Shown: positions 46,585 to 57,522 of the stretch, piece after piece
How positions within the stretch are numbered: the stretch's first letter is position 1
How the letters are laid out: each line of letters begins with the position of its first letter
Source: Streptomyces narbonensis
Lineage (GTDB): Bacteria; Actinomycetota; Actinomycetes; Streptomycetales; Streptomycetaceae
Assembly: GCF_014649015.1 (NCBI RefSeq)
Contig: NZ_BMSF01000001.1
Span: 558,001 to 622,000 of the forward strand
DNA: 64,000 nt
Direction of reading: 5' to 3'
The notes under the pieces: generated by a model
The model's input: the letters and a program-made list of their open reading frames with translations, nothing else
What the model was told of the DNA's origin: nothing
Databases searched by the model: none
Position numbers and translations under genes: made by a program

Positions 46585-49140
46585 TCAGTCGCGGTACGAC
46601 CGCACCTGCCAGACCTTGGCGCTGACGAGGCGGGCGGAGCCGCCTTCGGCGAAAAGCTTGATGCCGTCACTGTCCGGGCTGGGGAAGATCTGGTCCGTGA
46701 TCACGGCCTCGCCGTCGCCGCCGAACACCTCGACCGAGGACCAGTCGACCAGGATCCGGAGCTCGACCTTGCCGTCCCTGGCCGCCAACGGTGCGCGCTG
46801 CACGCCGGGGAAGTCGCCGTGGAAATCCACCGCGCCCGAACGCGTCCGGTCGACGTACAGCTCCCGCGTCTTCCTGTCGTAGCCGATGACGGTCTCCTGG
46901 CCTTCGCCCGTGCGCACCTTGAACCCGAAACGCTCGGCGTCATCGAGGGCGAACGTGGCCCGGATGTCGAGTGCCTTACCGTCGGCCCGGCCCGCTGCCA
47001 ATGGCACGGAGCCCTCCGCGATCCTGATGTCGCGCACGCCGATCGACGGGCCGTGGAGCGACTCCACGGTGGACACGGGCCGCTGCGTCAGCCGGATCCG
47101 GCCGCTCGTGGTCCGCAGCGCCATCTCGCGCGGGATGCTCTGCGCGCTGCGCCAGGGGGAGGTCGGGATGTTGTTGCCGTACTGCCAGTTGTTCATCCAG
47201 CCGATCATGCGGCGCTTCCCGTCCGGGGCGTCCTCCCAGGAGACGGCGGCGTAGTAGTCCTTGCCGTGGTCGACCCAGTCGGCCCGCTGGAGGGCCGGGA
47301 CGGCCGGCTGGTCGGCGGCGACGAAGTGGTCGGCCAGGATGTGGCCCCAGCCGGCCGTGTTCATGTCGACGATCTGGATGGTGGCCCGCTTGCCCTGGTG
47401 GGCGCGGAGGTCGAAGGAGGCCCAGTCCAGGCTTCCGCTGTCCGCTCCGGTCGCGCTGTGGACGATCTTGCCGTCGATGAGGAGATTGACCGTGGTCTCC
47501 GTCGAGCGGGGGCGTGCGGGGGTGTCGGACAGCATGACCTGGTCGAGCAGGATGTGCCCCCAGCCGCCGGTGTTCTCGTCGACGACCTCGATGTGCGCGG
47601 TGCGGCCGGCGAGGTCGCCGAGGTCCCAGGAGACCCAGTTGAGCGACTCCGAGTCGGTGCCGGTGGCACTGCGCACCGTCCTGCCCTCGACGACGAGCCG
47701 GACGGCGGTGGGCGCGTCGGAACCTGAGGGGTGGTTGCCGCCGCCGATGAGGAGGTTGAGGTGCTTCGTGGTGAGGGTGAACTCGGGCGAGGTGAGGGTG
47801 CCCGTGGTCGCGTCGCCGCCCAGGAAGGTGTTCACCAGGCCGTCGCCCTCGTGTCCGGACACCTGGTGTTGGCCGGGGAGGGTGCCGGGTGCGGGGCTGT
47901 CGCCGAAGGCGGTGCCCGTGGCCGTCCAGGAGCCGTAGCCGTCCTGCTCGAAGTCGGCGAGGACTTCCCCTGCGGGGGCGGGGGAGTCGCCCGTCACGGA
48001 GCCGGGGACGCGGGGGTGACGGCCGCCGCCCACCTTGAAGTTGAGATACGGGCTGGTGACCGTGAAGGGCGGTGAGGTGAGGGTGCCGGTCTCGTGGTCG
48101 CCGCTGTGGAAACTGTCGACGAGTCCCTTGCCATCGAAGCCGCTCGTGCCCGACGTTCCGGGCGCGGGGGCGGGGACGGGACCGTCGCCGAAGGCGGTGC
48201 CGGTCGTCTGCCAGGTGCCGTAGTCGGGCCCCTCGAAGTCCTGGACCACCACTCCGGGAGGCGGCGTGTAGGAGCCGTCGTTGTCGGGCGTGAACCGCTT
48301 GCCGTCGAAGTCGCCCACGAAGTACTGGGCGGCCGAACCTCCCGCGATGCCACCGGGGTTGATGTTCACGACGAGCACCCACTTGACGCGCTTGGGGTCG
48401 CCGTCGACGGGCAGCGGGAACAGGTCCGGGCACTCCCAGACGCCGCCCACCGCGTTCTGCGGGCCGAAGTCGCTCAGATGGGTCCAGCTCTTGAGGTCCT
48501 TGGAGGAGTAGAACCGGACCTTGTGCTCGGTGGACAGCGACACCGTCATCAGCCAGCTCTTGGTGGGTGCGTACCACTGGACCTTGGGGTCGCGGAACTC
48601 CTTCGACCCGATGTCGAGCACCGGGTTTCCGGAGTACTTGGTCCAGGTGCGGCCGCGGTCGGTGCTGTAAGCCAGGGACTGGGCCTGCTTGCCGCCGTCC
48701 TTGTAGTGGCTGGTGTAGACAGCCACCATCGCGGGGTTCTCCTTGGTCCCGAACCCCGTGGTGTTGTCGTGATCGACGACGGCGCTGCCGGAGAAGACCA
48801 TCTCCTCGTCGTCGTGCGGGATGGCGAGGGGGAGTTCCTGCCAGTGCACCAGGTCCTTGCTGACGGCGTGGCCCCAGGACATGTTGCCCCAGGTGTTGCC
48901 GCTTGGGTTGTACTGGTAGAAGAGGTGGTACTCGCCCTTGAACCAGACGAGTCCGTTGGGGTCGTTCATCCAGTTCTTCGCGGGACTGAAGTGGAACTGG
49001 GGGCGGTACGTCTCCGTGTACGGCCGGCTGTCCTCCGCCGACGCCTGCGGGGCGACGGCGGTGACGGTGAGCGCGCAGGTCGCGGCCGCGGCGGCGACGA
49101 GGCGCAGGGGGACACGGCGGCGTGCGGGGACTCGGCTCAT
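46585..49140 (-). CDS. secreted GH32 levanase/fructan hydrolase with duplicated insert
   Basis: 851 residues. Signal peptide (1-about 35), GH32 five-bladed propeller with MNDPNG (nucleophile Asp near 60), FRDPK and ECPD (acid/base Glu). Between the propeller blades lies a long insert of about 300 residues containing two copies of a module starting FEGPDYGTW and FEQDGYGSW, each with TGTAFGD. The C-terminal beta-sandwich domain contains WSSVEVFGGDGEAVITD. Probably releases fructose from levan or inulin outside the cell. AGGAG before ATG 49140. Two LacI-type operators lie upstream. Confidence 0.9.
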   Translation of the reverse strand: MSRVPARRRVPLRLVAAAAATCALTVTAVAPQASAEDSRPYTETYRPQFHFSPAKNWMNDPNGLVWFKGEYHLFYQYNPSGNTWGNMSWGHAVSKDLVHWQELPLAIPHDDEEMVFSGSAVVDHDNTTGFGTKENPAMVAVYTSHYKDGGKQAQSLAYSTDRGRTWTKYSGNPVLDIGSKEFRDPKVQWYAPTKSWLMTVSLSTEHKVRFYSSKDLKSWTHLSDFGPQNAVGGVWECPDLFPLPVDGDPKRVKWVLVVNINPGGIAGGSAAQYFVGDFDGKRFTPDNDGSYTPPPGVVVQDFEGPDYGTWQTTGTAFGDGPVPAPAPGTSGTSGFDGKGLVDSFHSGDHETGTLTSPPFTVTSPYLNFKVGGGRHPRVPGSVTGDSPAPAGEVLADFEQDGYGSWTATGTAFGDSPAPGTLPGQHQVSGHEGDGLVNTFLGGDATTGTLTSPEFTLTTKHLNLLIGGGNHPSGSDAPTAVRLVVEGRTVRSATGTDSESLNWVSWDLGDLAGRTAHIEVVDENTGGWGHILLDQVMLSDTPARPRSTETTVNLLIDGKIVHSATGADSGSLDWASFDLRAHQGKRATIQIVDMNTAGWGHILADHFVAADQPAVPALQRADWVDHGKDYYAAVSWEDAPDGKRRMIGWMNNWQYGNNIPTSPWRSAQSIPREMALRTTSGRIRLTQRPVSTVESLHGPSIGVRDIRIAEGSVPLAAGRADGKALDIRATFALDDAERFGFKVRTGEGQETVIGYDRKTRELYVDRTRSGAVDFHGDFPGVQRAPLAARDGKVELRILVDWSSVEVFGGDGEAVITDQIFPSPDSDGIKLFAEGGSARLVSAKVWQVRSYRD

Positions 49141-49247
49141 GGTTTCTCCTGCACTGTGGGAGGCGGCGTCGTGCCCGCGTCCGCTGCGGTGGAACGACGC
49201 CGGGGGATTCGCAGTGCCGGGCGGTGGGGGCGACCCGGGAACCGGAA

Positions 49248-49277
49248 TGTCATCGATGACAGGTGACAGCGATGACA
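49248..49277. promoter_or_regulatory. LacI-type operators before the levanase gene
   Basis: TGTCATCGATGACA (49248-49261) is a perfect palindrome; a second, weaker copy TGACAGCGATGACA lies at 49264-49277. Both match the pair at 50537-50566. Confidence 0.75.
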
Positions 49278-49377
49278 TCCGCTGGGGAGTGATGATGGGC
49301 GGGCTCGGGGCGGCGCGTCAATGGCCTGGGCCGAGTTCGTTCGGGGCGCCGGTTCAGCCGCCCGCTCAACCGACGGT

Positions 49378-50361
49378 TCAGCCGGCTATGCGCCTGGCGA
49401 CACGCGCGGTCGTGGGCACCGGCAGCCGCAACTGGCCGGCCCAGGGCGGGTTGGGCCCGACGACACCGCAGGTCAGTGCCGCCACTTGGGCGGCGAAGTC
49501 GCAGGCGTCGAAGACGTCGTCGATCCGCAGATCCGTCAGCCGGCCACCGAGGAGCCCCTTGGCGCCGAGACGGTGCAGGAGGCCCGCGGTGAAGGAGTCG
49601 CCCGCGCCGACGGTGTCGACCACGTCGGTCGGGGGCGCCGGTACGGCGGTCCGCTCGCCGTCCAGTGAGGCGACCGCGCCGCGCTCCCCCCGGGTGATCA
49701 CGACGAGGGGGACGCCCGCCGCATGCCAGGCGTCACAGGCTCGCTCGATCGTGTAGTCGGGGAGCAGCAGTTCCAGGTCGTCCTCGCTCAGCCGGAGGAT
49801 GTCGGCGAGCGCGCACCAGCGCGGCAGGCGCTCGCGGTAGACCCCCAACCCCACGAGCAGCGGCCGGACGTTGGGGTCGATGGAGATCGTGGCCGTGGCG
49901 GAGGCGCGGGCGAGGAAGTCCTCCACGACCGTGTCACCGGGCTCGCGTACCAGGGCCAGGGAGCCCGAGTGCAGGCAGGCCGTATGGGCGAGGTCCGTCG
50001 CGGCGAGTTCGTCCGCCGTCCACTGCCAGTCGGCGGTTCCCTGGGCATGGAAGGAGTACTCGGCCCGGCCCTGGGCGTCGAGTTCGGCGACGGCCAGGGT
50101 GCTGGGCTCGGCCGCGCGCACGGCAGCCGAGAGATCGACACCCGAGGCCTCCAGGTGGCCGCGGAACAGCCGGCCGAAGACGTCGTCGGACAGCCGCGCC
50201 AGGAAGCGGGCGGGCGTGCCCAGCCGGGCGAGCGCCACCGCGGTGTTCGCCGGACCGCCGCCCGGCAGGACCCGCAGGGCAAGCTCGCCCGGCGTGGGTG
50301 CGGGGACGGTGAAGGCGTCCGCGACGCATTCTCCGAGGACGGTGACCAGGGGCAGGCTCAT
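49378..50361 (-). CDS. PfkB-family sugar kinase (fructokinase-like)
   Basis: 327 residues, ribokinase fold: [17 protein letters not shown] (sugar binding), [11 protein letters not shown] and [15 protein letters not shown] with the catalytic Asp near residue 255 (PfkB signature 2). Likely phosphorylates fructose from the importer. ATG 50361 with GGAGA. Head-to-head with the SBP gene; operators between them. Confidence 0.9.
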   Translation of the reverse strand: MSLPLVTVLGECVADAFTVPAPTPGELALRVLPGGGPANTAVALARLGTPARFLARLSDDVFGRLFRGHLEASGVDLSAAVRAAEPSTLAVAELDAQGRAEYSFHAQGTADWQWTADELAATDLAHTACLHSGSLALVREPGDTVVEDFLARASATATISIDPNVRPLLVGLGVYRERLPRWCALADILRLSEDDLELLLPDYTIERACDAWHAAGVPLVVITRGERGAVASLDGERTAVPAPPTDVVDTVGAGDSFTAGLLHRLGAKGLLGGRLTDLRIDDVFDACDFAAQVAALTCGVVGPNPPWAGQLRLPVPTTARVARRIAG

Positions 50362-50536
50362 GGCTCGGTCTCCAAGGTGGGCAGCGCGAGAGGCTGCGTT
50401 TACGGGGGCCTTGAGGAAGCTCACGGAGAGCGCGCTCTCGATGTGAGGTGGTGCCGGCGGGCGGCGTTGCCGATTTGTGACGGCGCGAAGGCATTGACGT
50501 TTCCGGGTGATGGAGTTCATCATCCTCCGCAAGCAG

Positions 50537-50566
50537 TGTCAACGATGACATCTGTCAACGCTGACA
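50537..50566. promoter_or_regulatory. two LacI-type operators in the kinase/SBP divergent region
   Basis: TGTCAACGATGACA (50537-50550) and TGTCAACGCTGACA (50553-50566), arms TGTCA/TGACA with 4 bp centres, 16 bp apart. Placed to regulate both genes. Confidence 0.8.
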
Positions 50567-50601
50567 CCACCTCCCCGCCCTCGTCCCGCAGGAGATCAGC
50601 C

Positions 50602-51615
50602 ATGCTTCGCAGAAACCGCACCCTCCGCGCCTCCGTCGGATTCACCGCTCTCGCCGCCGTCTCGGCGCTGACCCTGACGGCCTGCGGCTCCGGTGCGCAG
50701 GGAGGATCCGGGGGCGATGGAACCAAGGTCGGGCTGATCACCAAGACCGACACGAACCCGTTCTTCGTGAAGATGAAGGAGGGCGCCGAGCGGGCCGCGA
50801 AGGACAACGGCGTCGAACTCGTCAGCGCGGCCGGGAAGTTCGACGGCGACAACGCGGGCCAGGTCACCGCGATCGAGAACATGGTCAACTCCGGCGTCAA
50901 GGGCATCCTCATCACACCCAACGACTCCAAGGCGATCGTCCCCGCCCTTCAGAAGGCACGCGCCAAGGGCGTCCTGGTCATCGCGCTCGACAGCCCGACC
51001 GAGCCGCAGGACGCCACCGACGCCCTCTTCGCCACCGACAACGTCAAGGCAGGGGAGCTCATCGGCCGGTACGCCAAGGCCGCCATGGCCGGCAAGGAGG
51101 CGAAGATCGCCACCCTGGACCTCGCGCCCGGCGTCGCGGTGGGCGTGCAGCGCCACCAGGGCTTCCTCAAGGGCTTCGGCGTCGCGGAGGGCGACCCGTC
51201 GATCGTGTGCATGCAGGACACCGGCGGCGACCAGGCCAAGGGCCAGACGGCGATGGAGAACTGCCTCCAGAAGTCCCCGGACATCAACGTCGTCTACACG
51301 ATCAACGAGCCGGCGGCGCTGGGCGCCTACACCGCGCTCAAGGCGAAGGGCCTGGAGAAGAAGGTGCTCGTCGTCTCCGTCGACGGCGGCTGCACCGGCA
51401 CGAAGGCCGTCAAGGAAGGCAAGATCGCGGCGACCTCGCAGCAGTACCCCCTCGAAATGGCGTCCCAGGGCGTCAAGGCGGTCTCCGACTACGCCAAGGA
51501 CGGCAAGAAGGCCTCCGGCTACACCGACACCGGCGTCACGCTGATCACCGACGCGGCCAAGCCGGGTGTCGACGCTGAGGACACCGCGTACGGCCTGGAG
51601 AAGTGCTGGGGCTGA
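50602..51615 (+). CDS. sugar ABC importer, solute-binding lipoprotein (FrcB-like)
   Basis: 337 residues. Lipobox LTAC (residue about 28), then type I periplasmic-binding fold: [41 protein letters not shown] and [23 protein letters not shown]. Binds pentose/hexose, fructose being the best fit with the levanase and kinase beside it. AGGAG upstream. The gap of 294 bp before the permease gene carries a palindromic element. Confidence 0.92.
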   Translation: MLRRNRTLRASVGFTALAAVSALTLTACGSGAQGGSGGDGTKVGLITKTDTNPFFVKMKEGAERAAKDNGVELVSAAGKFDGDNAGQVTAIENMVNSGVKGILITPNDSKAIVPALQKARAKGVLVIALDSPTEPQDATDALFATDNVKAGELIGRYAKAAMAGKEAKIATLDLAPGVAVGVQRHQGFLKGFGVAEGDPSIVCMQDTGGDQAKGQTAMENCLQKSPDINVVYTINEPAALGAYTALKAKGLEKKVLVVSVDGGCTGTKAVKEGKIAATSQQYPLEMASQGVKAVSDYAKDGKKASGYTDTGVTLITDAAKPGVDAEDTAYGLEKCWG

Positions 51616-51654
51616 GCCCCGGCGTCAAGGCGCGCCGCGGAAGCCGAACGCCCC

Positions 51655-51836
51655 CTAGGCCCTGTCGTCAAACTCCCCGCCTGCCCTGCGACGCCATGCA
51701 CGCACTCTCACCGCACCGGGCACAGACCCGCGTACATCCAGTACGCGGGCCCGCGCCCGGCACGCCGAGAGCACGCACCTGACGCCGCAGGGCCCGCCCT
51801 TCGGGCGGACGACGGGAGTTTGACGACAGGACCTAG
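51655..51836. mobile_element. CTAG-bounded imperfect palindrome, 182 bp (MITE-like)
   Basis: Ends: CTAGGCCCTGTCGTCAAACT at the left (51655) and the complement of CTAGGTCCTGTCGTCAAACT at the right (to 51836). The inner part also pairs (CCCTGC...GCAGGG, then further GC-rich arms), so the whole RNA folds on itself. Termini equal those of 22994-23057. No transposase inside. Confidence 0.75.
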
Positions 51837-51909
51837 GGCGGACAGCCCTCCGGCACGTATCCCCTGACGCCCCCCGCCCCGCCGACCACCGACACCGGCA
51901 AGGACCACC

Positions 51910-52901
51910 ATGACTGCCACAACCATGCCCTACGACCAGCTGAAAGGACCGACCAAGGTCCGCCGGCTGCTCGCCACACCCACCACAGGCCCGCTCGTCG
52001 CCCTGCTGCTGGCGTGCGTCTTCTTCTCCCTGACGACCGAGCAGTTCCTCTCCGGCGGCAACTTCTCGCTGATCGTCCAGCAGGTCATGGTCGTGGGCAC
52101 GCTGGCCATCGGCCAGACCCTGATCATCCTCACCGCCGGCATCGACCTCTCGTGTGGCGCCGTCATGGCGTTCGGCAGCATCGTCATTGCCAAGGCGGCT
52201 GCCGAGGGCGGCCTGCCACCCTTCGTCGCGATCGCTCTCGGCCTGGTCGTCTGCGCGGTCTTCGGCCTGGTCAACGGACTGCTGGTGCAGCTGATCCCGC
52301 TCCCGCCGTTCATCGTGACCCTCGGCATGCTGAACGTGGCGTTCGCCCTCACCCACATCTACTCGGCAGAGCAGACGATCACCGACCTCCCGGCGCCCTT
52401 GACTGCCCTCGGTGAGACGTTCCCCCTGGGCAACACCGACATCACCTACGGCTCGCTCGTGACGATCGCCCTGTTTCTGCTCTTCGCCTACGCGCTGAGC
52501 GGCACGTCCTGGGGCCGGCACGTGTACGCGCTCGGCAACAGCCCCGAGGCCGCGCGGCTCAACGGCATCCGCACCTCCCGGCTCACGATCGGCCTCTACA
52601 CCCTTGCCGGAGTCGTCTACGGGATCGCCGCACTGCTCCTGATCTCCCGCACCGGCGTCGGCGACCCGCAGGCCGGCCAGACCGACAACCTGGACAGCAT
52701 CACCGCCGTCGTCCTCGGCGGCACCAGCCTCTTCGGTGGCCGGGGCGCCGTCCTCGGCACCTTCATCGGCGTCCTCATCGTCGGGGTGTTCCGCAACGGC
52801 CTCCAGCTGATGGGCGTCGCCTCCATCTACCAGACCCTGATCACCGGCGTGCTGGTGATCCTGGCCGTGACTGTCGACCAGATCTCCCGGAGGAAGGCAC
52901 G

Positions 52902-52905
<4 letters not shown>
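51910..52905 (+). CDS. sugar ABC importer permease (FrcC/RbsC-like)
   Basis: 331 residues, multiple helices of the RbsC family: IVQQVMVVGTLAIGQTLIILTAGIDLS, VTLGMLNVAFAL, and the NBD-contact segment ALGNSPEAARLNGIRTSR. The transport channel of the fructose-type importer. ATG with AAGGACC upstream. Ends in an ATGA overlap with the ATPase. Confidence 0.94.
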
Positions 52906-53735
<830 letters not shown>

Positions 53736-53789
53736 GTCGCCGCAGGGGCAACGCCGCGCAGACCACAGGGTCGCCGCACAGTCAGGACA

Positions 53790-53822
53790 GCGGGCCCGGC
53801 CCCGGGCAGGGGCCGGGCCCGC
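53790..53822 (+). terminator. GC-rich hairpin after the importer operon
   Basis: 14-bp perfect stem (GCGGGCCCGGCCCC and its complement) and 5-nt loop, no T tract. Lies between the ATPase gene and the regulator gene. Confidence 0.65.
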
Positions 53823-53845
53823 CGAACGCACAGGAACGGTGGAAC

Positions 53846-54889
53846 ATGCCCGCGAACCGTCGCCCCACGCTGGCCGATGTAGCCAAGGAAGTGGGCGTCA
53901 GCGCCAAGACGGTGTCGCGGGTGCTCAACGAGGACGGACCGAGTTCCCCGCAGACCCGCGAGCGCGTGCTCGCAGCGGTCGCGAAACTCGGCTTCCAGCC
54001 GAACCTGATGGCCCGCAACATCCGTGTCGGGGGCCCTGACACCACTGTCGGCCTGGTCGTGCCCGACCTCGGCAACCCGTTCTTCGGAACCGTCGCCGGC
54101 GGCATCGAGGACCTCGTACGCAGCCGGGGGCTCACCCTGCTCATGGGCTCCTCGGCCGAAGACCCGGACAGGGAACGGGCGTTGATCCAGACCTTCCTCG
54201 CCCGGCGCGTCAGCATGCTGATGGTCGTCCCGGCGTTCGGAGCCGACCACAGCGATCTCAAGGCACCACGCGCGGCCGGTCTGCCCGTCGTGTTCCTCGA
54301 CCGGCCGGGAGTCGGACTGTCCGCCGACTGCGTCGTCAGCTCCAATCAGGCCGGCGTCCACGAGGGCATCTCCCACCTCATCGCCCGCGGCCACCGCCGG
54401 ATCGGCTTCATCGGAGACCTTCCCGCCAAGCTCTACACCCGGCGCGAGCGCCTCGCCGGCTACCGCGAGGCCCTCGCCGCGGCCGGCCTGCCCTACGACC
54501 GGACCCTGGTGACCGGCGCCCACAGCCAGGATGAGGCCGCCGCCGAGACCACCGCACTGCTCGGCCTGCCGAACCCGCCCACCGCCCTCTTCGCGGCGAA
54601 CAACATCATGGCCTTCGGAGTCATCGCCCAGCTCACCCTCGCGGGGCGCAAGGACATCGCCCTGGTCACCTTCGACGACCTCCCGCTTGCCGACGTCCTC
54701 GAACCGGCCCTGACGGTCGTGGCCCAGGACCCGGCGGCCATCGGCGAGGCGGCGGCCAGGACGGCCCTCGCCCGCCTCGACGGCGACCGTACCCGCGCCC
54801 GGACCATCACGGTCCCCACCCGTTTGGTGGTCCGCGGCTCCAGCGAACTGCTTCCGCGGCCCGCCGAGCAGGTACCGGCCGGGAGCTGA
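53846..54889 (+). CDS. LacI-family regulator of the fructan cluster
   Basis: 347 residues. Typical HTH (PTLADVAKEVGVSAKTVSRVLN) with a minor-groove hinge helix, then a sugar-binding core (VGLVVPDLGNPFFGTVAGGIED, ALFAANNIMAFGV, ALVTFDDLPLADVL). Probably represses the levanase, kinase and importer genes by binding TGTCA-N4-TGACA and releases on fructose or a phosphate of it. Effector inferred. Confidence 0.93.
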   Translation: MPANRRPTLADVAKEVGVSAKTVSRVLNEDGPSSPQTRERVLAAVAKLGFQPNLMARNIRVGGPDTTVGLVVPDLGNPFFGTVAGGIEDLVRSRGLTLLMGSSAEDPDRERALIQTFLARRVSMLMVVPAFGADHSDLKAPRAAGLPVVFLDRPGVGLSADCVVSSNQAGVHEGISHLIARGHRRIGFIGDLPAKLYTRRERLAGYREALAAAGLPYDRTLVTGAHSQDEAAAETTALLGLPNPPTALFAANNIMAFGVIAQLTLAGRKDIALVTFDDLPLADVLEPALTVVAQDPAAIGEAAARTALARLDGDRTRARTITVPTRLVVRGSSELLPRPAEQVPAGS

Positions 54890-55051
54890 GTACCACCTCC
54901 ATAGCGCCGCTGTCAGGGCACTCTCCGGCAGCGAAGAGGTGCGGCGTCCATCTCGGATGCGGAGCGACCCACATGCCTCCGGGGTTGCCGGTGAGGCCCG
55001 CTGCTGACGCGTGTCGACCGTATTCTGGGAGGCGACGGGAAGGAGCCGCTG

Positions 55052-55434
55052 ATGAGCGTCGAGGCGATCACACCGAGTTCCCCGAGGGATACACGGTCTT
55101 CTTCGGCGCCGACGGGAAGGTGATCATGGCCCCTCGGAGCTTGGAGCATTCCACCACGATCAAGTCGTTGCAGTACGACACGATCGTGTCGCTCGGGCGC
55201 CACGCGAAGACCTCTCGGACGTCTATCTCGACTTGCCTGCGGACGAGAACTCCGCCCCCGATCTCGCGATCCTGCGTGAGGAATCCCTGAGGGTGGGCAA
55301 GCGCTACAGCTTCGAGGACGTCCTGCTGATCGCGGAGGTGGTGTCCGTCTCCTCGGCGCGCAAGGACTACGACGACTGCACCGCCAAGTACGGCCGCTAC
55401 GGCATCCCCGTCTACCTGGTCGTGGACCCGCCCG
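55052..55434 (+). pseudogene. Uma2-type nuclease, frameshifted and 3'-truncated
   Basis: AAGGAG and ATG 55052 are intact, but the frame shifts at least twice (near 55066 and near 55200). Pieces read EFPEGYTVFFGADGKVIMAP, SLGRHA, then LPADENSAPDLAILREESL and LLIAEVVSVSS, YGRYGIPVYLVVDP. The C terminus is missing: at about 55434 the sequence joins the 3' end of a minus-strand beta-helix gene. Same family as 45585-45921, with near-identical DNA in the shared part. Confidence 0.75.
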
Positions 55435-56437
55435 GGGCGTTGAGGGCGGCGTTGTTCGTCACCCGGGTGTTGCTGAGCGTGACCGATCCCCCTCGGTTTG
55501 CGATGCCGCCGCCCTGTCTGCTGTCGAACAGCCCTTCGGTGACCCGGTTGGCGAAGATTTCACCCCCGGTCACCTGTAGCGTGCCGAAGTTGTTGATGCC
55601 GCCGCCGATGGCCGCGGACGTATTGCCGCGGACGACCGTGTTGGTGAGGTCGGCGGTCGCGTCGGGCGCGATGTTGATGCCGCCACCGTCGCCTCCGGCG
55701 GAGTTGTCGAGCACTCTGCTGTCGCTGACCGTCAGCCTCCCGTCCACTTCGATCCCCCCGCCCTGGCCGGCGAGGGAAGTGTTGCCGCTGACCGTGCTGT
55801 TGCGGAAGGTCGTGACGCTCTGGAGGTAGTCGAGGTATCCGGCGCCGTCGCCCCTGCTGACGTTGTGCATGAGGTCGCTGTTCGAGACGGTGACCGTGCT
55901 GCTCTCGGATGCGACGCCACCGCCGCCTTCGGAGGCGTAGTTATGGATGATCTTGCTCCGGTCGACCGAGAGCTGTCCGCCGCCGTGCACCCAGACACCG
56001 CCCCCGAAGGCCGTCGAGGCGCGGCCGTTCCGTACGGTGAGACCGCCGAGGCGCAGGTCACCGCCGGGCCCGCTGACCTCGAAGATCCGGAACTCCGGCG
56101 TGCCGGTCTGGGTGCTGCGCCTGATGGTGCTCCCGTTACCGATGAGTGAGATCTGGCTGGTGATCACCGGCAGGCCGTTGGAGTCGTTGTGCGGCGTCGT
56201 CAGCGTGTACTGGCAGCCGAAGGAGAGGACGAGCAGGCTCGGGCCAGGGGTCGCGTTCGCCCGGGCGATGGCGTTCTTCAGTGCGGTCTGCCCGCAGGGC
56301 ACGAACTCCTGGGCCGCGGCGCTCGTCGGTGCGCTCACGACCGCCGCAACCGCCATGGCCGCCGTGGCGACCCCCGCGAAGGCGGTGCGTCCGGCGTATT
56401 CGGTCCCTCTTGCATGTCTCAGCACAGACGTTCCCAT
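55412..56437 (-). CDS. secreted right-handed beta-helix protein, 3'-truncated
   Basis: 341 residues. Signal peptide (ends near SAAAQ, residue 43), then a Gly/Asn-rich parallel beta-helix with repeating GGGI, NSTVSGNTS and VSNSDLMHN units, as in pectate-lyase-like exported proteins. Full-length relatives extend past NAPGG into further coils; here NAPGG is followed by four residues coded by the neighbouring nuclease remnant and a stop. Function unknown; possibly still folds. Confidence 0.7.
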   Translation of the reverse strand: MGTSVLRHARGTEYAGRTAFAGVATAAMAVAAVVSAPTSAAAQEFVPCGQTALKNAIARANATPGPSLLVLSFGCQYTLTTPHNDSNGLPVITSQISLIGNGSTIRRSTQTGTPEFRIFEVSGPGGDLRLGGLTVRNGRASTAFGGGVWVHGGGQLSVDRSKIIHNYASEGGGGVASESSTVTVSNSDLMHNVSRGDGAGYLDYLQSVTTFRNSTVSGNTSLAGQGGGIEVDGRLTVSDSRVLDNSAGGDGGGINIAPDATADLTNTVVRGNTSAAIGGGINNFGTLQVTGGEIFANRVTEGLFDSRQGGGIANRGGSVTLSNTRVTNNAALNAPGGSTTR

Positions 56438-56648
56438 CCGATCGATGTGACTACTGAACGCAACATATGCGTGACACAGAGTGGCTGCACTTCGATCGCG
56501 ATCGACTGGAGGGAGACCCGGCGACCCGGCGCGTTCATTTGACTCGAATTAGTCCGCACCGTCGCATCCAGCCATCCGGGCCCTGGTGCTGAACCATCCT
56601 CAGGACGGCGTGGGGAACAATCGGCCGGGCCGCGGAGTTGCGCCGATC

Positions 56649-57515
56649 ATGACGACACGGCCCTCCATCCTGCGTTACACCGCGTTCTCCCTCGACCCTC
56701 TGGGCGGCAACCCCGCCGGGGTCGTCCTGGACGCGGCCGGACTCGACGACGACGCGATGCTCGCGATAGCCGCGGACCTCGGCTACAGCGAGTCGGCGTT
56801 CCTGACCGCTCCGCCCGAGGGCCTCGGCGGCGTGAGCGGGCGGGCCTTCACCATCCGGTACTTCAGCCCCAAGGCGGAGGTCCCGTTCTGCGGTCACGCC
56901 ACCGTGGCGACGGCCGTCGCCCTCGGCGAACACATCGGCGCCGGCGACCTGGTGTTCGCCACCCGCGCGGGGAACGTGCCGGTGAGCGTGACCGAGGAGG
57001 CCGGAGTCCTGCGGGCCACGCTCACCACCGTCGAACCGCACATCGAGGCGATCGACGACGCGGACCTCGCCGAGGCGCTCGCCGCCCTCGACTGGTCCGC
57101 AGCCGACCTCGACACCGCCTTGCCGCCGCGCATCGCCTTCGCGGGCGCCCGCCATCTCGTCCTCGCTGCGGCGACCCGGGAGCGCCTCGCGGACCTCGCG
57201 TACGACTTCGCACGACTCGAAGCGCTCATGCGCCGACTCGACCTCATCACCCTGCAACTGGTGTGGCGCGAGTCCCCGACCGTCTTCCACGTACGCAACC
57301 CCTTCCCGGTCGGCGGCGTCGTGGAAGACCCGGCGACCGGCGCGGCGGCCGGCGCCTTCGGCGCCTACGCCCGTGAACTCGGCCTGGTCCCGGACGCCTC
57401 GGTCCTCACCCTCCACCAAGGCGCCGACATGGGCCGCCCGGGCGTCCTGACAGTGGAACTACGCGAAGGCGACACACGGGTGCGGGTCAGCGGAACCGGC
57501 ACGCGCATCGCCTGA
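56649..57515 (+). CDS. PhzF-family epimerase/isomerase
   Basis: 288 residues, diaminopimelate-epimerase fold: AFSLDPLGGNPAGVV near 12-26, YSESAFLT with the catalytic Glu, RYFSPKAEVPFCGHATVATA near 70-90, and the C-terminal EDPATGAAAGAFGAY. Catalyses isomerisation in family members; substrate unknown. ATG 56649 has only a distant GGAG. Confidence 0.92.
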   Translation: MTTRPSILRYTAFSLDPLGGNPAGVVLDAAGLDDDAMLAIAADLGYSESAFLTAPPEGLGGVSGRAFTIRYFSPKAEVPFCGHATVATAVALGEHIGAGDLVFATRAGNVPVSVTEEAGVLRATLTTVEPHIEAIDDADLAEALAALDWSAADLDTALPPRIAFAGARHLVLAAATRERLADLAYDFARLEALMRRLDLITLQLVWRESPTVFHVRNPFPVGGVVEDPATGAAAGAFGAYARELGLVPDASVLTLHQGADMGRPGVLTVELREGDTRVRVSGTGTRIA

Positions 57516-57522
57516 GCGGCAG

